Shown: positions 19,062 through 28,444, numbered from the stretch's first letter. The stretch: DNA of 55,568 nucleotides from UPXZ01 sp047974405 (GCA_047974405.1 JBKECI010000076.1:1-55568); one strand, 5' to 3'. The notes: generated by a model not told the origin, from the letters alone. Made by a program: numbers and translations.

Positions 19062-19847
19062 ATGAAGAAAATAGCCATCATCGGAGCCGGAAACATGGGA
19101 GGAGCCATTGCAAACGGCCTCATCAAGGGTAATCTTATTCTTGCCGAAGATATTACCATCAGCGATGTTTCGGACAAACTGTTGGACAAGTTTCGCCAAA
19201 TATCCTCTTTATGGAGTTTGACCACGTCCAATAAAAGTGCGGTAAAAAATGCCGACATAATCATTGTTGCCGTAAAACCCTGGTTAGTAGAAAATGTAGC
19301 TGCCGAAATCAAAAATTATATCGACCCTAAGAAACAGATTATCGTTTCTATCGCAGCCGGTGTCGATTTCAGTCAATTAATAGAATTTGTAGGTAGCGAT
19401 GTTACGCTTTTCAGAGTCATCCCCAATACTGCCATAGAGGTAAAAGAGAGTGTTTCGACCATTGCCAGTCTGAATGCTGACGATGAGCAAATTCAATTTG
19501 TAAAATCTATCTTTGATGAGTTGGGAAAAACATTTATTGTGGACGAGCAATATTTAAACGCATTTATGTCCCTCTCTTCCTGTGGTATCGCCTACGCGTT
19601 TCGCTATATTCGTGCGGCTATGGAGGGGGGTGTGGAAATGGGAATATATCCCGATGTGGCAAAAGAGGTGGTGGTACAAACGTTGAAAGGGGCTATAAAA
19701 TTATTAGAAGAAAATGGAAACCACCCCGAATCGGAAATAGATAAAGTAACCACTCCGGGTGGGATTACTATCAAAGGATTGAACGAAATGGAAGCTTGCG
19801 GATTTACGAATGCTGTGATAAAAGGATTATTAAAAAGCAAAATATAA
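19062..19847 (+). CDS. proC: Pyrroline-5-carboxylate reductase
   Basis: It reduces 1-pyrroline-5-carboxylate to proline with NAD(P)H in the cytoplasm. The N-terminal Rossmann fold has IIGAGNMGGAIANGL, followed by IIVAVKPW and the conserved VIPNTA segment. The C-terminal dimerisation domain carries KVTTPGGITIKGL, matching the family signature. Length (261) is normal. It precedes prfB by 78 bases on the same strand. Confidence 0.96.
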   Translation: MKKIAIIGAGNMGGAIANGLIKGNLILAEDITISDVSDKLLDKFRQISSLWSLTTSNKSAVKNADIIIVAVKPWLVENVAAEIKNYIDPKKQIIVSIAAGVDFSQLIEFVGSDVTLFRVIPNTAIEVKESVSTIASLNADDEQIQFVKSIFDELGKTFIVDEQYLNAFMSLSSCGIAYAFRYIRAAMEGGVEMGIYPDVAKEVVVQTLKGAIKLLEENGNHPESEIDKVTTPGGITIKGLNEMEACGFTNAVIKGLLKSKI

Positions 19848-19925
19848 GAAAATAATTTTTTACATATCGGCAATGTGTCAAAAAATTGAACTTACCGTAT
19901 ATGCTACAATTTTAAAAAATATAAA

Positions 19926-21051
19926 ATGATTACACAAGACCAACTGAAAGAGATGTTGGAACGCGAGCTGGCGTTGAGGAGGTATCTTTGACATTGATGC
20001 CAAATTGATACAAATAGAAGAGGAAGAGATACGTACACAAGCTCCTGATTTTTGGAACGACACCAAAAAGGCAGAGGCTCAAATGAAAAAAGTAAAAGAC
20101 CTGAAAAAATGGGTTGAAGGCTACAATGAAGTAAAATCTGCCACTGACGAGCTCCAATTGGCATTCGATTTTTTCAAAGAAGAGGTAGCAACCGAAGAAG
20201 AGGTGGACAACGCCTACAAACACGTAGTACAATTGCTCGAAACCATTGAGATGAAAAATATGCTTTCGGCTGAAGAAGACCAACTGGGAGCGGTATTGAA
20301 AATTGTTTCTGGTGCTGGAGGGACAGAAGCACAAGATTGGGCAGAAATGCTTTTTAGAATGTACCAACGCTGGTGTGAACGACAAGGATACAAGTGTGAA
20401 GTAAGCAACTATCAAGGGGGAGACGAAGCCGGCATCAAAACCGTAACGATACAGATAGAAGGCGATATGGCATTTGGCTACCTCAAAAGTGAAAATGGCG
20501 TACATCGGTTGGTGCGCGTTTCTCCTTACAATGCACAAGGAAAACGTATGACCTCCTTTTCATCGGTGTTTGTTGTCCCTTTGGTGGACGACAGCATACA
20601 AATAGAGGTAAATCCGGCAAATTTGAGTTGGGATACATTCCGCTCAAGTGGCGCAGGAGGACAAAATGTAAATAAGGTAGAGACCGGTGTTCGCCTGCAT
20701 TATAAATATTTTAATGAATTGGCAGGCGAAGAGCAAGAAATCGTCATTGAAAATACCGAAAGCCGTTCGCAATTGGGTAATCGTGAAAATGCACTCCGCC
20801 TATTACGCTCCCAACTTTACGAAATAGAACTCGAAAAACGGCGTACGGCTCAAGCCAAAGTCGAAGCCGGAAAGAAAAAAATAGAATGGGGATCGCAAAT
20901 TCGTAGCTATGTGTTTGACGACCGCCGTGTCAAAGACCACCGCACCAACTACCAAACCTCGGACGTAAACGGAGTGATGGACGGAAACATTGACGAATTT
21001 ATCAAAGCATATCTGATGGAATTTGGACGAGAGGAGAAACAAGCACATTGA
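19926..21051 (+). CDS. prfB: Peptide chain release factor 2, expressed by programmed +1 frameshift
   Basis: The gene starts at ATG 19926 and reads 21 codons to an in-frame TGA at 19989. Skipping T19989 moves into the +1 frame at GAC 19990, which runs to the stop ending at 21051, giving 374 residues. The slip site CTT TGA C with an upstream AGGAGG three bases away reproduces the bacterial RF2 autoregulatory site. RF2 releases peptides at UGA and UAA stops; when RF2 is scarce, UGA is read slowly and the shift rises. The GGQ motif (SGAGGQNVNKVETGVRLHY) is intact. The stop-codon-recognition SPF tripeptide reads SPY here (RVSPYNAQGKRMTSF). Confidence 0.97.
19977..19992 (+). promoter_or_regulatory. 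Programmed +1 ribosomal frameshift signal in prfB
   Basis: AGGAGG (19977-19982) acts as internal Shine-Dalgarno, then TAT, CTT, TGA, C. Spacing is identical to the Escherichia coli prfB site. Confidence 0.95.
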
Positions 21052-21092
21052 AAAGATATGGTAAAAAATAGGTGTTCTTTACTAAAATATTG

Positions 21093-21127
21093 TCAACCGC
21101 TATGGATTAAAGATTTGTAGCGGTTGA
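21093..21127 (+). terminator. Intrinsic terminator of prfB
   Basis: A 10-bp perfect stem (TCAACCGCTA with TAGCGGTTGA) and 15-base loop, followed by GTTTTTC. Confidence 0.8.
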
Positions 21128-21390
21128 GTTTTTCATATATCAGGTTCGATGTAAGCATCTCACTTTTTCCGTAAAAAAGCGATGTTCAATCTCAATGATG
21201 GAAATCGATTTGTCGCCTGTCGCAACGGTGTCAATTTGCGAAAAGGTTTGGGCATACTGTGCGGGCTAATCCGTTATTTGTCGTTAAATAAATCGTTAGT
21301 TTTATGCTTGTCTTAAATACGACTATTTGATAATAAGACATATAGCTTTCGATTAAATTCTTATAACTACTTATTTTGTATTTGTTTCAT

Positions 21391-21434
21391 AAAAAAAACT
21401 CCTCTTTTCTTACAAAAAATGAAGAAAAGAGGAG
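21391..21434 (-). terminator. Intrinsic terminator of the serine palmitoyltransferase gene
   Basis: A 13-bp perfect stem (CTCCTCTTTTCTT at 21399-21411 with AAGAAAAGAGGAG at 21422-21434) is followed, on the minus strand, by eight T residues (21398 to 21391). It lies 25 bases after the stop. Confidence 0.92.
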
Positions 21435-21459
21435 CTTGTATAGCGGTACTACTCTGTTT

Positions 21460-22647
21460 TTAGTGGAGTATCCCTATTTTTTTTGCAATTTTAGTTATTT
21501 TTTCTATCGACTCATCCACTTGGTCAAACGTATGGGTTGCCATCAGAGAGTAGCGTATGAGTGTGTCTTCGGGAGGTACGGCGGGTGTTACCACCGGATT
21601 TACAAAAACTCCGTTTTCCATCAATTGGCGAGTAAGCATAAACGTTTTGTTATTGTCGCGGACATAGAGCGGTATGATAGGCGATTCGGTAGGACCGATT
21701 TCAAATCCTGCTTTTTCAAATCCCTCTCTAGCTCGTTTTGTATTTGCCCAAAGAGCATCTTGCCGCCATGCCTCTTCTTTCATCACATCCAATGCTGCAA
21801 GCACGCAAGCTGTAGAAGCCGGGGTAATGGAGGCGCTAAATATCAACGTGCGCGAAGTATGTTTGAGATAATTGATGATATGCTTATCGGAAGCAATAAA
21901 TCCTCCTATGGTACCCAGCGATTTGCTGAAAGTTCCCATAATTAAATCGACCTCGTTGGTAAGCCCGAAATGCTCACAAATACCGGCTCCTGTTTTACCG
22001 AAGACTCCCAGCGAATGGGCTTCGTCTATGTATATGGAGGCGTTGTATTTTTGGGCGAGTTCTACCATTTCGGGGAGTTTTGCCATATCGCCTTCCATAC
22101 TGAAAACACCATCGGCAACAATAAGTTTTATTTTGTCTCGGTCGCATTTTTTTAGCACCTTTTCCAAATTTTCCATATCGTTGTGCCGATATTTCATTAG
22201 TTTGGAAAATGAGAGCCTTTTGCCTTCGATGATGGAGGCATGGTTGCGTTCATCATAAATCATATAGTCGTCTCTCCCTGTCAGCCCGGGGATAACTCCG
22301 GAATTGACCGTAAATCCGGTAGCATAAACCAATGCCTCTTCTTTGCCGACCAATTGGGCAAGGCGTTCTTCCAACTCGATGTGGATATCTAATGTTCCGT
22401 TCAAAAATCGGGAACCGGCACACCCTGTTCCATATTTTTCAACAGCCTTGATGGTTGCTTCTTTCAGTTTGGGATGGTTGGTTAAGCCCAAATAACTGTT
22501 GGAGCCAAACATCAATACTTGTTTGCCTTCGATAGTTACCACAGTATCCTGATCGGACTCTATCGGGCGAAAATAGGGATATACGCCGGCAGCTTTGACT
22601 TTTTGGGGAGCGTCATACTGTGACATCACTTTGCTTAAATAACTCAT
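21460..22647 (-). CDS. spt: Serine palmitoyltransferase (alpha-oxoamine synthase family)
   Basis: This PLP enzyme of the alpha-oxoamine synthase family has the Schiff-base lysine in GTFSKSLG (Lys242), the PLP-stacking His136 in RNHASI, and the DEAHSLG segment (Asp208, His211). Family members condense an amino acid with an acyl-CoA: serine plus palmitoyl-CoA in sphingolipid synthesis, or alanine plus pimeloyl-CoA in biotin synthesis. Absence of biotin neighbours, the MSQYDAPQ N-terminus and the Bacteroidota setting favour serine palmitoyltransferase, the first step to 3-ketosphinganine; BioF/KBL remains the alternative. It has its own promoter and a strong terminator. Confidence 0.85.
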   Translation of the reverse strand: MSYLSKVMSQYDAPQKVKAAGVYPYFRPIESDQDTVVTIEGKQVLMFGSNSYLGLTNHPKLKEATIKAVEKYGTGCAGSRFLNGTLDIHIELEERLAQLVGKEEALVYATGFTVNSGVIPGLTGRDDYMIYDERNHASIIEGKRLSFSKLMKYRHNDMENLEKVLKKCDRDKIKLIVADGVFSMEGDMAKLPEMVELAQKYNASIYIDEAHSLGVFGKTGAGICEHFGLTNEVDLIMGTFSKSLGTIGGFIASDKHIINYLKHTSRTLIFSASITPASTACVLAALDVMKEEAWRQDALWANTKRAREGFEKAGFEIGPTESPIIPLYVRDNNKTFMLTRQLMENGVFVNPVVTPAVPPEDTLIRYSLMATHTFDQVDESIEKITKIAKKIGILH

Positions 22648-22672
22648 ATTTTAAATTTGAAAATTTGGACAA

Positions 22673-22703
22673 CAAAGATACGAATTATTTATTGAATCTG
22701 AAA
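22673..22703 (-). promoter_or_regulatory. Promoter of the serine palmitoyltransferase gene
   Basis: On the minus strand, TTTC (22703-22700), 19 bases, then TATCTTTG (22680-22673). This is one mismatch from the Bacteroidota consensus. The ATG follows 25 bases later. Confidence 0.62.
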
Positions 22704-22772
22704 TTTTGTGTTTTTTAGAGGCGTAATGTTTATTTCTTTTTGTTTGAAGACGGTTTTTCTATTATACTGCAA

Positions 22773-23348
22773 TTAATGCAGCAAGCGTTCGATATTGGTT
22801 GCGAATAGCTTTACGGCAATAGCCAAAAGGATTATCCCAAAGAATTTCCGTAATATGTAGATGCCCCCTTTGCCTATCAGCTTTTCGATTTTTGTGGTGG
22901 ATGACAGGACAATATATACAAACAAGATATTAAGCAAAACGGCAATAATGATATTTTCTATGGAATATTCTGCACGCAAGGAGAGCAGGGTGGTAAAAGA
23001 AGCGGGACCTGCTACCAGCGGAAAGGCAATAGGTATGATGGATGTGCCTTCGGGACCTTTATTTTTGTAAATTTCGATATCCAAAATCATTTCCAAAGCG
23101 AATACAAACAATATTAAAGCTCCAGCAACGGCAAAGGAGGCAAAATCGACGTTAAAAAGTTTGAGAATACCCTCACCGGCAAATAGAAAGAGAATGAGGA
23201 TGACAAACGATACTAAACTAACGCTTAACGGTTTGACAACATGCCCCTTATCTTTCATGTTCAGTATAATAGGGATGGACCCTAAAATATCAATGATGGC
23301 GAAAAGAACGATAAAAGCGCTGGTGATTTGTACAAAATTGAAATTCAT
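22773..23348 (-). CDS. MarC family integral membrane protein
   Basis: The 191-residue protein is almost wholly hydrophobic with about six transmembrane helices. It carries MarC/UPF0056 features: FAIIDILGSIPIIL in the first helix and IPIAFPLVAGPASFTTLL in the middle. The family is inner-membrane and of uncertain function; early links to multiple antibiotic resistance were not upheld. It lies upstream of, and on the same strand as, the sphingolipid gene, but the latter has its own promoter. Confidence 0.93.
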   Translation of the reverse strand: MNFNFVQITSAFIVLFAIIDILGSIPIILNMKDKGHVVKPLSVSLVSFVILILFLFAGEGILKLFNVDFASFAVAGALILFVFALEMILDIEIYKNKGPEGTSIIPIAFPLVAGPASFTTLLSLRAEYSIENIIIAVLLNILFVYIVLSSTTKIEKLIGKGGIYILRKFFGIILLAIAVKLFATNIERLLH

Positions 23349-23460
23349 CTCCCCTCCTCCTCTTCCTGATACGGAAGTATTTTTTAATGACTGTATATTT
23401 ATTTCATATTAATGCAAAAATACAAAAAACAAATGAAATGTCATCATCAAATACGAAAAA

Positions 23461-23479
23461 ATTGATACAAAAAATCAAT
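23461..23479 (-). terminator. Weak terminator at the end of the polysaccharide cluster
   Basis: A short ATTGAT / ATCAAT stem overlaps the last stop codon and is followed on the minus strand by TTTTTCG. Confidence 0.4.
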
Positions 23480-24293
23480 GTTTTCCGTTCATCAAGTTTA
23501 GATTACGTAGAGTCTCTATATTGACCCTTTTTCTTTCTTCATCAAAAAACCAGCCCCATTTGTTGAAGTACTTCGTCAGATTCCAAAGGTGTACCCACAT
23601 CAACCTCACGCTTTTGTACGACTGTTGTGCATGATGGTGTACAATGCTTACTTGAGGGTAAAAAATGGTTTTGTACTTTTGGTGAATGCGGCGGGTAAGA
23701 TCAATGTCTTCGGGATACAGGAAAAATCGTTCGTCAAACAAACCGACTTCTTCCAACGCTTTTGTACGCAATAGCATAAAGCAACCGGAAAGATAGGGGA
23801 TTTCCATTATTCTATCGTAGCCCGAGGCGCGAAGTTCAAACTTTTTATTCGATTTATTTGTCCATTTTCCGGGTAAAAATCTTCTGAAAAATAAGTCGGA
23901 AGGTTTGGGAATCAATTTGCACAAATACTGAATATCTCCATTGGGATAGAGTACCTTGGGCATAAGGTGTCCCACATCAGCATTTTTTTCCAGATAGTCC
24001 AATAATTCATCCAAAATTTTATAGTTAAATTGAATGTCGGGATTGACGACTAAATGATAGGTTATGTCTTGTTCAATGGTTTTTTGGATGGCGATGTTAT
24101 GCGCAGAGCCGTACCCTACATTTTTCCCGATAAAAATATACTCTGCGGGTAGGTTTTCAAAATCTTTACTGCTTTGGGGCGAGTTGTCGATTAAGAAAAC
24201 ATTTCCGACACACTTTGCTTGCCGGAGTGTATCTATTAACAATTCAACTTCGTTAATAGAGTGATTATATAGGACTATGGACACGTTGAGCAT
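23475..24293 (-). CDS. GT2 family glycosyltransferase
   Basis: An N-terminal GT-A fold (VSIVLYNHS) is followed by the acceptor/donor loop with the DXD-like VVNPDIQF and a C-terminal YLSGCFMLLRT, FDERFFLYPEDIDLTRR segment typical of rhamnosyl/glycosyl transferases of the WbbL type. It adds one sugar to a lipid-linked repeat at the cytoplasmic face of the inner membrane. The sugar is not predictable. It is last in the eight-gene polysaccharide operon, 15 bases after the preceding GT4. Confidence 0.92.
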   Translation of the reverse strand: MLNVSIVLYNHSINEVELLIDTLRQAKCVGNVFLIDNSPQSSKDFENLPAEYIFIGKNVGYGSAHNIAIQKTIEQDITYHLVVNPDIQFNYKILDELLDYLEKNADVGHLMPKVLYPNGDIQYLCKLIPKPSDLFFRRFLPGKWTNKSNKKFELRASGYDRIMEIPYLSGCFMLLRTKALEEVGLFDERFFLYPEDIDLTRRIHQKYKTIFYPQVSIVHHHAQQSYKSVRLMWVHLWNLTKYFNKWGWFFDEERKRVNIETLRNLNLMNGKH

Positions 24294-24308
24294 AGGAGAG
24301 GAAGAATT

Positions 24309-25421
24309 TTAATCGTAGATTTTGGACATTTTCTCCACTATCTGCTCTTTAAGAAAATTTGTATCAACCCATTCTTTTGCATTTTGGGAAAATTTATTTT
24401 GAAGTTTGTCTGAAGAAAGGATCTTATCGATTGCTTCGGCAAATTTTTGTGTATTTCCTTCTTCAACAATAAAACCAGTTTTATTGTTGTTATTGACCCA
24501 TAACGCACCCGATCCTTTGATATTAAATGATACTGCGGGCAGGCCACAATAAAGGGCTTCGGCAAGTGCCACTCCAAAAGCTTCGCTCCTATTGATGGAT
24601 GGAAAGGCAAAAACGGTAGCAGCATGGAGGTAATATTTCAGTTCGTTATTCGACAACCGCCCTATAAATTTGATGCGAGATTTGTTTACGACTGATTCTT
24701 TTAGTTTTACACTCAAATCCCCAGTTCCTGCAATTAATACAACACAATCTGATTGAATAAACTGCTCGGCTTCTATCAGTAAATTTATACCTTTGTAAGA
24801 GACGTGTCTCCCAACAAAAAATACAATTTTTTTTCCGTTGTATTTGTTTTTAATGTTTTCTACTTCAATCTCTTCACCTTTGTAAAAATTTAATTTTTGT
24901 TCGTTAATTGTGTTTGGTAAAATTACAGTTTTACTTTTGTAAAACTGTAATGGTAAAGAATAATCTCTATACATCTCGCTCGTAACTATAATTTTACTCG
25001 CTCTCTTTAGTAATTTTTGCTCAAAAGATTTATAAAAGGGATAAATATACTTTTGTCCTAAAATATCAGCGTGCCAATGCACAATAATTTTTGCACCTCG
25101 CAAATTTGTAACTAATAAAAAGCTTGCAACCAACGGATTAGGCAAATGTAAATGTATATAATCGGGTCTGAAATTATCAATGGTTTTTTGCAGATATTTT
25201 TTATATTTGAATGAAATTGGTTGTGAAGCAATAGTAAGAAATGTACCAATTCTGATTACATCCGTCCCATTCAAATTATACACAGTACCCCGTTCGTGAT
25301 TAAAACATATTATTTTTTGCTCAAAATAAGGTTCTAATTCTGTAATAATAGTATGGGCAACATCTTCGATGCCACCATAGTAAGGGTAATAGTATTTTGA
25401 AACGTGTAGGATTTTTTTCAT
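24309..25421 (-). CDS. GT4 family glycosyltransferase
   Basis: A GT-B protein of 370 residues with the glycine-rich start HVSKYYYPYYGGIEDV, central VFFVGRHVSYKG hinge and C-terminal EX7E motif (SEAFGVALAEALYCGLPAV). It transfers a sugar from a nucleotide or lipid donor in surface polysaccharide synthesis. It is nine bases downstream of the next GT4 and certainly cotranscribed. Confidence 0.93.
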   Translation of the reverse strand: MKKILHVSKYYYPYYGGIEDVAHTIITELEPYFEQKIICFNHERGTVYNLNGTDVIRIGTFLTIASQPISFKYKKYLQKTIDNFRPDYIHLHLPNPLVASFLLVTNLRGAKIIVHWHADILGQKYIYPFYKSFEQKLLKRASKIIVTSEMYRDYSLPLQFYKSKTVILPNTINEQKLNFYKGEEIEVENIKNKYNGKKIVFFVGRHVSYKGINLLIEAEQFIQSDCVVLIAGTGDLSVKLKESVVNKSRIKFIGRLSNNELKYYLHAATVFAFPSINRSEAFGVALAEALYCGLPAVSFNIKGSGALWVNNNNKTGFIVEEGNTQKFAEAIDKILSSDKLQNKFSQNAKEWVDTNFLKEQIVEKMSKIYD

Positions 25422-25430
25422 TACCGGTGT

Positions 25431-26468
25431 TTATTCAATATTTGATAAAATTAATTTAGATGTTCTTTTGTAATCATATTTCTCTTGGATTACAAAGTTA
25501 TCAAAAATTTTGTTTTGTCTATTAAGAATTTTAGTCCGTAAATCTTCACTGTCTCCATCTTTAAAAAAAGTAACGGGCAAGTCTCCATATATCTCTTTGA
25601 AGACCGCAATGTCTGACAAGATTACCGGTGTACCCAAAAACAATGCCTCCAAAGGAGGAATCCCAAACCCTTCGTAGCGAGATGGCTGAATCAGAGCATC
25701 GGCATTTGCTATTAAGGAGTAAAGTTTATTGTCATCCGAAATTTTTCCTGTCAAAATAATATTATCATTAGAAATTATTTTTTTGTATGCTTTCGAGTCG
25801 TGGGTTTTGAGTTCTAAAATATCTCCTATGATTACTGTTTTTTTTTCTATCCCCTCTATTGCGGTAAGCAAAATGTCTAAACCTTTGTGTCTTTTTATAT
25901 TACCTACAAATAGATAATAACTAAAATTATAAACTTGTCTCAGTTCTGCTTTATTCTTATTCAATAAATCTCTCCTCAGCCCATTGTATGCAACAATAAT
26001 GTCTTTCTTATTTTGAAAATGATAAGCAATGCGTTTTTTTGAAAATTCCGAAACCGTAAATATCTTCTTTGAAAGATGTATTGCTCTGTATAAAGCCCAG
26101 TATCGAATATAATAACCAATTTTATTCGAAAAATCTTTATAATCTAAAAATACGACATCATGAATTGTTATATAAATAGGGATTTTAATGCCCAATGGAA
26201 TGTTGAAATTAGGCGAATAAAATAGATCGCATCGATTTATTTCACCAATTGGAAAACAAAACAACTCTTTTGTCGAAAAAATAGGTATTTCACAATGAAT
26301 TATTTTACAATTATCATTTTGGCACTCTACTTCTTTGAGTTGTGATTCCTCCCCAACCAAAACCCATTCGTAATTTGGCATTTTTAGCCAATAGTGTAAA
26401 ATATTTTTAAGATAAACACCTATCCCGCTTTTCCCAAGCATACGACAGTCCACCGCTATTTTTACCAT
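25431..26468 (-). CDS. GT4 family glycosyltransferase (mannosyltransferase-like)
   Basis: A GT-B fold of 345 residues: CRMLGKSGIGVYLKNIL at the N-terminus, FVGNIKRHKGLDILL at the domain hinge, and YEGFGIPPLEALFLGTPVI with the EX7E pair at the C-terminus. This layout is typical of WbdB/MtfB-like mannosyltransferases of O-antigen clusters, though the sugar is inferred only by resemblance. Its start overlaps the end of the upstream GT2 by seven bases. Confidence 0.92.
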   Translation of the reverse strand: MVKIAVDCRMLGKSGIGVYLKNILHYWLKMPNYEWVLVGEESQLKEVECQNDNCKIIHCEIPIFSTKELFCFPIGEINRCDLFYSPNFNIPLGIKIPIYITIHDVVFLDYKDFSNKIGYYIRYWALYRAIHLSKKIFTVSEFSKKRIAYHFQNKKDIIVAYNGLRRDLLNKNKAELRQVYNFSYYLFVGNIKRHKGLDILLTAIEGIEKKTVIIGDILELKTHDSKAYKKIISNDNIILTGKISDDNKLYSLIANADALIQPSRYEGFGIPPLEALFLGTPVILSDIAVFKEIYGDLPVTFFKDGDSEDLRTKILNRQNKIFDNFVIQEKYDYKRTSKLILSNIE

Positions 26469-27379
26469 AATTCTATCATTCCATTTTTAAGGGCGAAGAG
26501 CCAATATTTTACATACGCTTTGTTAAATGACACTATTGAACAAAAGATTAATACGATACATTTTGTCATAAATATTAAATCGATGATTATTCTATTTGCA
26601 AACTTTTGTGTCTTTTTATAATACAATTTTCTCGAAATTAGGGCATATTTTCTTTCGGATATTTTTGACTCGGAACTTTTCCCTTCCAAATGAATGATTT
26701 TAGCATCGGGAACACTATAGACAGAATAACCACTTTTCTGAACTCTATACGCAAGCTCCGTCTCTTCAAAATAGAGGAAAAAATCAGGGTCGAATCCGTT
26801 TAAGGTACGAAATAAGTCTGCTCTTATCATAATGTCTGCACCTATAATATCTGCAACTTTAAGAGGTTTATCTGACGTATTAAAATCAAACTTTATCCCG
26901 TGTGCCAAAATTAACGGAATATGATTCAGTAGTGAATCAAGTTCCAAAAAAACAGATGGCTGAATAGGCATACAGGAATGGGTCGGCTTTAGTTCCTTTG
27001 TAAACAAGTTCCCGCCACAAATACCAGTACTTGGATTATTTTCCATAAAAATAGAAAGAAAATAAACTGCATTGCTAATCAGTATCGTGTCGGGATTTAA
27101 AAAAAACAGGTATTTTCCTTTGGCTACCTTTGCTCCCTCGTTGTTAGCTTTTCCAAAGCCCAAATTATCTGGCAGCGACATATATGTTACTGTATCTTTG
27201 TATCTGCCATAAATTAATGTACGTGAATTGTCTTTAGAGTCGTTATCAACAACAATAATTTCATAAGAGATATTGATTGTTTGTTGTATTATCGACTCTA
27301 TAGTATCTAAAACTAAATATTGTGTTTTATAGTTTACGATTATAATTGATGTTAAAACTTCGTCCATATTAAAATTCAT
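26462..27379 (-). CDS. GT2 family glycosyltransferase
   Basis: A GT-A fold: SIIIVNYKTQYLVLDTI, VVDNDSKDNS, GFGKANNEGAKVAKGKYLFF, and the NPDT nucleotide-sugar site, with GADIMIRADLFRTLNGFDPDFFLYFEETEL in the acceptor half; a hydrophobic C-terminal segment may peripherally anchor it. It resembles rhamnosyltransferase-like enzymes of repeat-unit assembly. The start could be Met1 (27379) or Met5. It overlaps the next gene by seven bases. Confidence 0.92.
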   Translation of the reverse strand: MNFNMDEVLTSIIIVNYKTQYLVLDTIESIIQQTINISYEIIVVDNDSKDNSRTLIYGRYKDTVTYMSLPDNLGFGKANNEGAKVAKGKYLFFLNPDTILISNAVYFLSIFMENNPSTGICGGNLFTKELKPTHSCMPIQPSVFLELDSLLNHIPLILAHGIKFDFNTSDKPLKVADIIGADIMIRADLFRTLNGFDPDFFLYFEETELAYRVQKSGYSVYSVPDAKIIHLEGKSSESKISERKYALISRKLYYKKTQKFANRIIIDLIFMTKCIVLIFCSIVSFNKAYVKYWLFALKNGMIELW

Positions 27380-27403
27380 TTTGTCGAAATCCGCAACCTA
27401 CTG

Positions 27404-28444
27404 TTATAAAGGACCTTGGTCTTGGAATAAACGATTGTACCTTTCCGCCACATCATCCCACGAGTGAGGCAGTTCGTCTCTCATAAATTTCTTCATCCTG
27501 TCTTGATACTCATCGTAAAAATCAAATTTCTTACTCAACAGGTTGGTTATATCGTCTTTAGCTTCGGTTTTGGTAGTAAAAAAACAAATTTTTTTGTGCG
27601 ATTCTGTAGTAAATTTCCCTTTATTAGTCAATATCAGACAATTGTTTACCACTGCTGCCAAAAAAGAGCCTCTTCTTTCCGAAACACCATCAGGAAAAGG
27701 GAGGTAACATATTTTTGTATTGGATAGTGTGTCTGCAACAAATTCCTCGGATTCATTCAGGAATAAAGCTATTCCGATTTGTTTTGCTTTCTCTATGATT
27801 TTGATACTAAATGATTCAAATTCCGGAACCGTTTGTCCCATAATATAAATACGGCAATTGGGATTTGAGACTTTAAGTTGGTCTGCTACTTCAATAAACT
27901 CTTCCAATCCTTTTAGCGGGGTTAACAAACCAAAATAACCTACTTCCAATACTCTGTCTTTTGTCTTAGGCAAGTTTGAGTTTGCCTTTATATTTGAGAA
28001 TATTTTGATAACACTACTTTTCTTTTTTACAAAAGAGAATTTTTTGCCGGCAGCACTTCTCTCAAATTCGTTTGTAAAAACGATTTTGTCGGCAAAAAAT
28101 AGGAATAAATTTGTAGCAAATCTGCTCTTTTTTCCTAATCGTGTGTATTCATGTAAAGTTACAGATATTTTCTTTCGGGAGAAAAGAGAGAAATACAGAC
28201 ACAACAGATGAGGCACAATGCTATATCCGTATCCTATAGAAGGATATTGAATATTAATAATGTCTTGCCCTGATTTGCTGATGTCTTTTAGTTTGTTTAT
28301 AAGGGTTTTGGCAGACCAATCGGTATAATAAAACAACTTCCATTCTGTCGATAAAGATGATTTCATCAACTGATTTGAATAGTCGCCAACTCCACATTTT
28401 TCCGGAGGATATGTTCCTGTTATTAAAGCAATTTTTGCAGACAT
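27404..28444 (-). CDS. GT4-like glycosyltransferase
   Basis: The 346-residue protein begins ALITGTYPPEKCGVGDYSNQL, a GT-B loop, and has VGYFGLLTPLKGLEEF at the hinge. The canonical EX7E motif is not intact: the corresponding segment reads DGVSERRGSFLAAVVNN. It may therefore use a divergent donor or be a divergent GT4. It directly abuts the polymerase gene (ATG at 28444, polymerase stop beginning at 28447). Confidence 0.82.
   Translation of the reverse strand: MSAKIALITGTYPPEKCGVGDYSNQLMKSSLSTEWKLFYYTDWSAKTLINKLKDISKSGQDIINIQYPSIGYGYSIVPHLLCLYFSLFSRKKISVTLHEYTRLGKKSRFATNLFLFFADKIVFTNEFERSAAGKKFSFVKKKSSVIKIFSNIKANSNLPKTKDRVLEVGYFGLLTPLKGLEEFIEVADQLKVSNPNCRIYIMGQTVPEFESFSIKIIEKAKQIGIALFLNESEEFVADTLSNTKICYLPFPDGVSERRGSFLAAVVNNCLILTNKGKFTTESHKKICFFTTKTEAKDDITNLLSKKFDFYDEYQDRMKKFMRDELPHSWDDVAERYNRLFQDQGPL

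Larger units (their letters stand above)
21052..21459. other. Intergenic region between prfB and the convergent sphingolipid gene
   Basis: About 400 bases with a terminator at each end (21093-21127 for prfB, 21399-21434 for the minus-strand gene). The central 260 bases show no ORF, RNA gene or repeat that I can support. Confidence 0.5.

Noticed and set aside
20005..21051. prfB as a pseudogene or as a shorter gene starting at 20005
   Set aside because: The apparent break is the classic RF2 programmed frameshift; the upstream 21 codons and slip site are intact.
21376..21945. 189-codon plus-strand ORF opposite the serine palmitoyltransferase gene
   Set aside because: Antisense to a conserved PLP enzyme and running through its terminator; no protein-like features.
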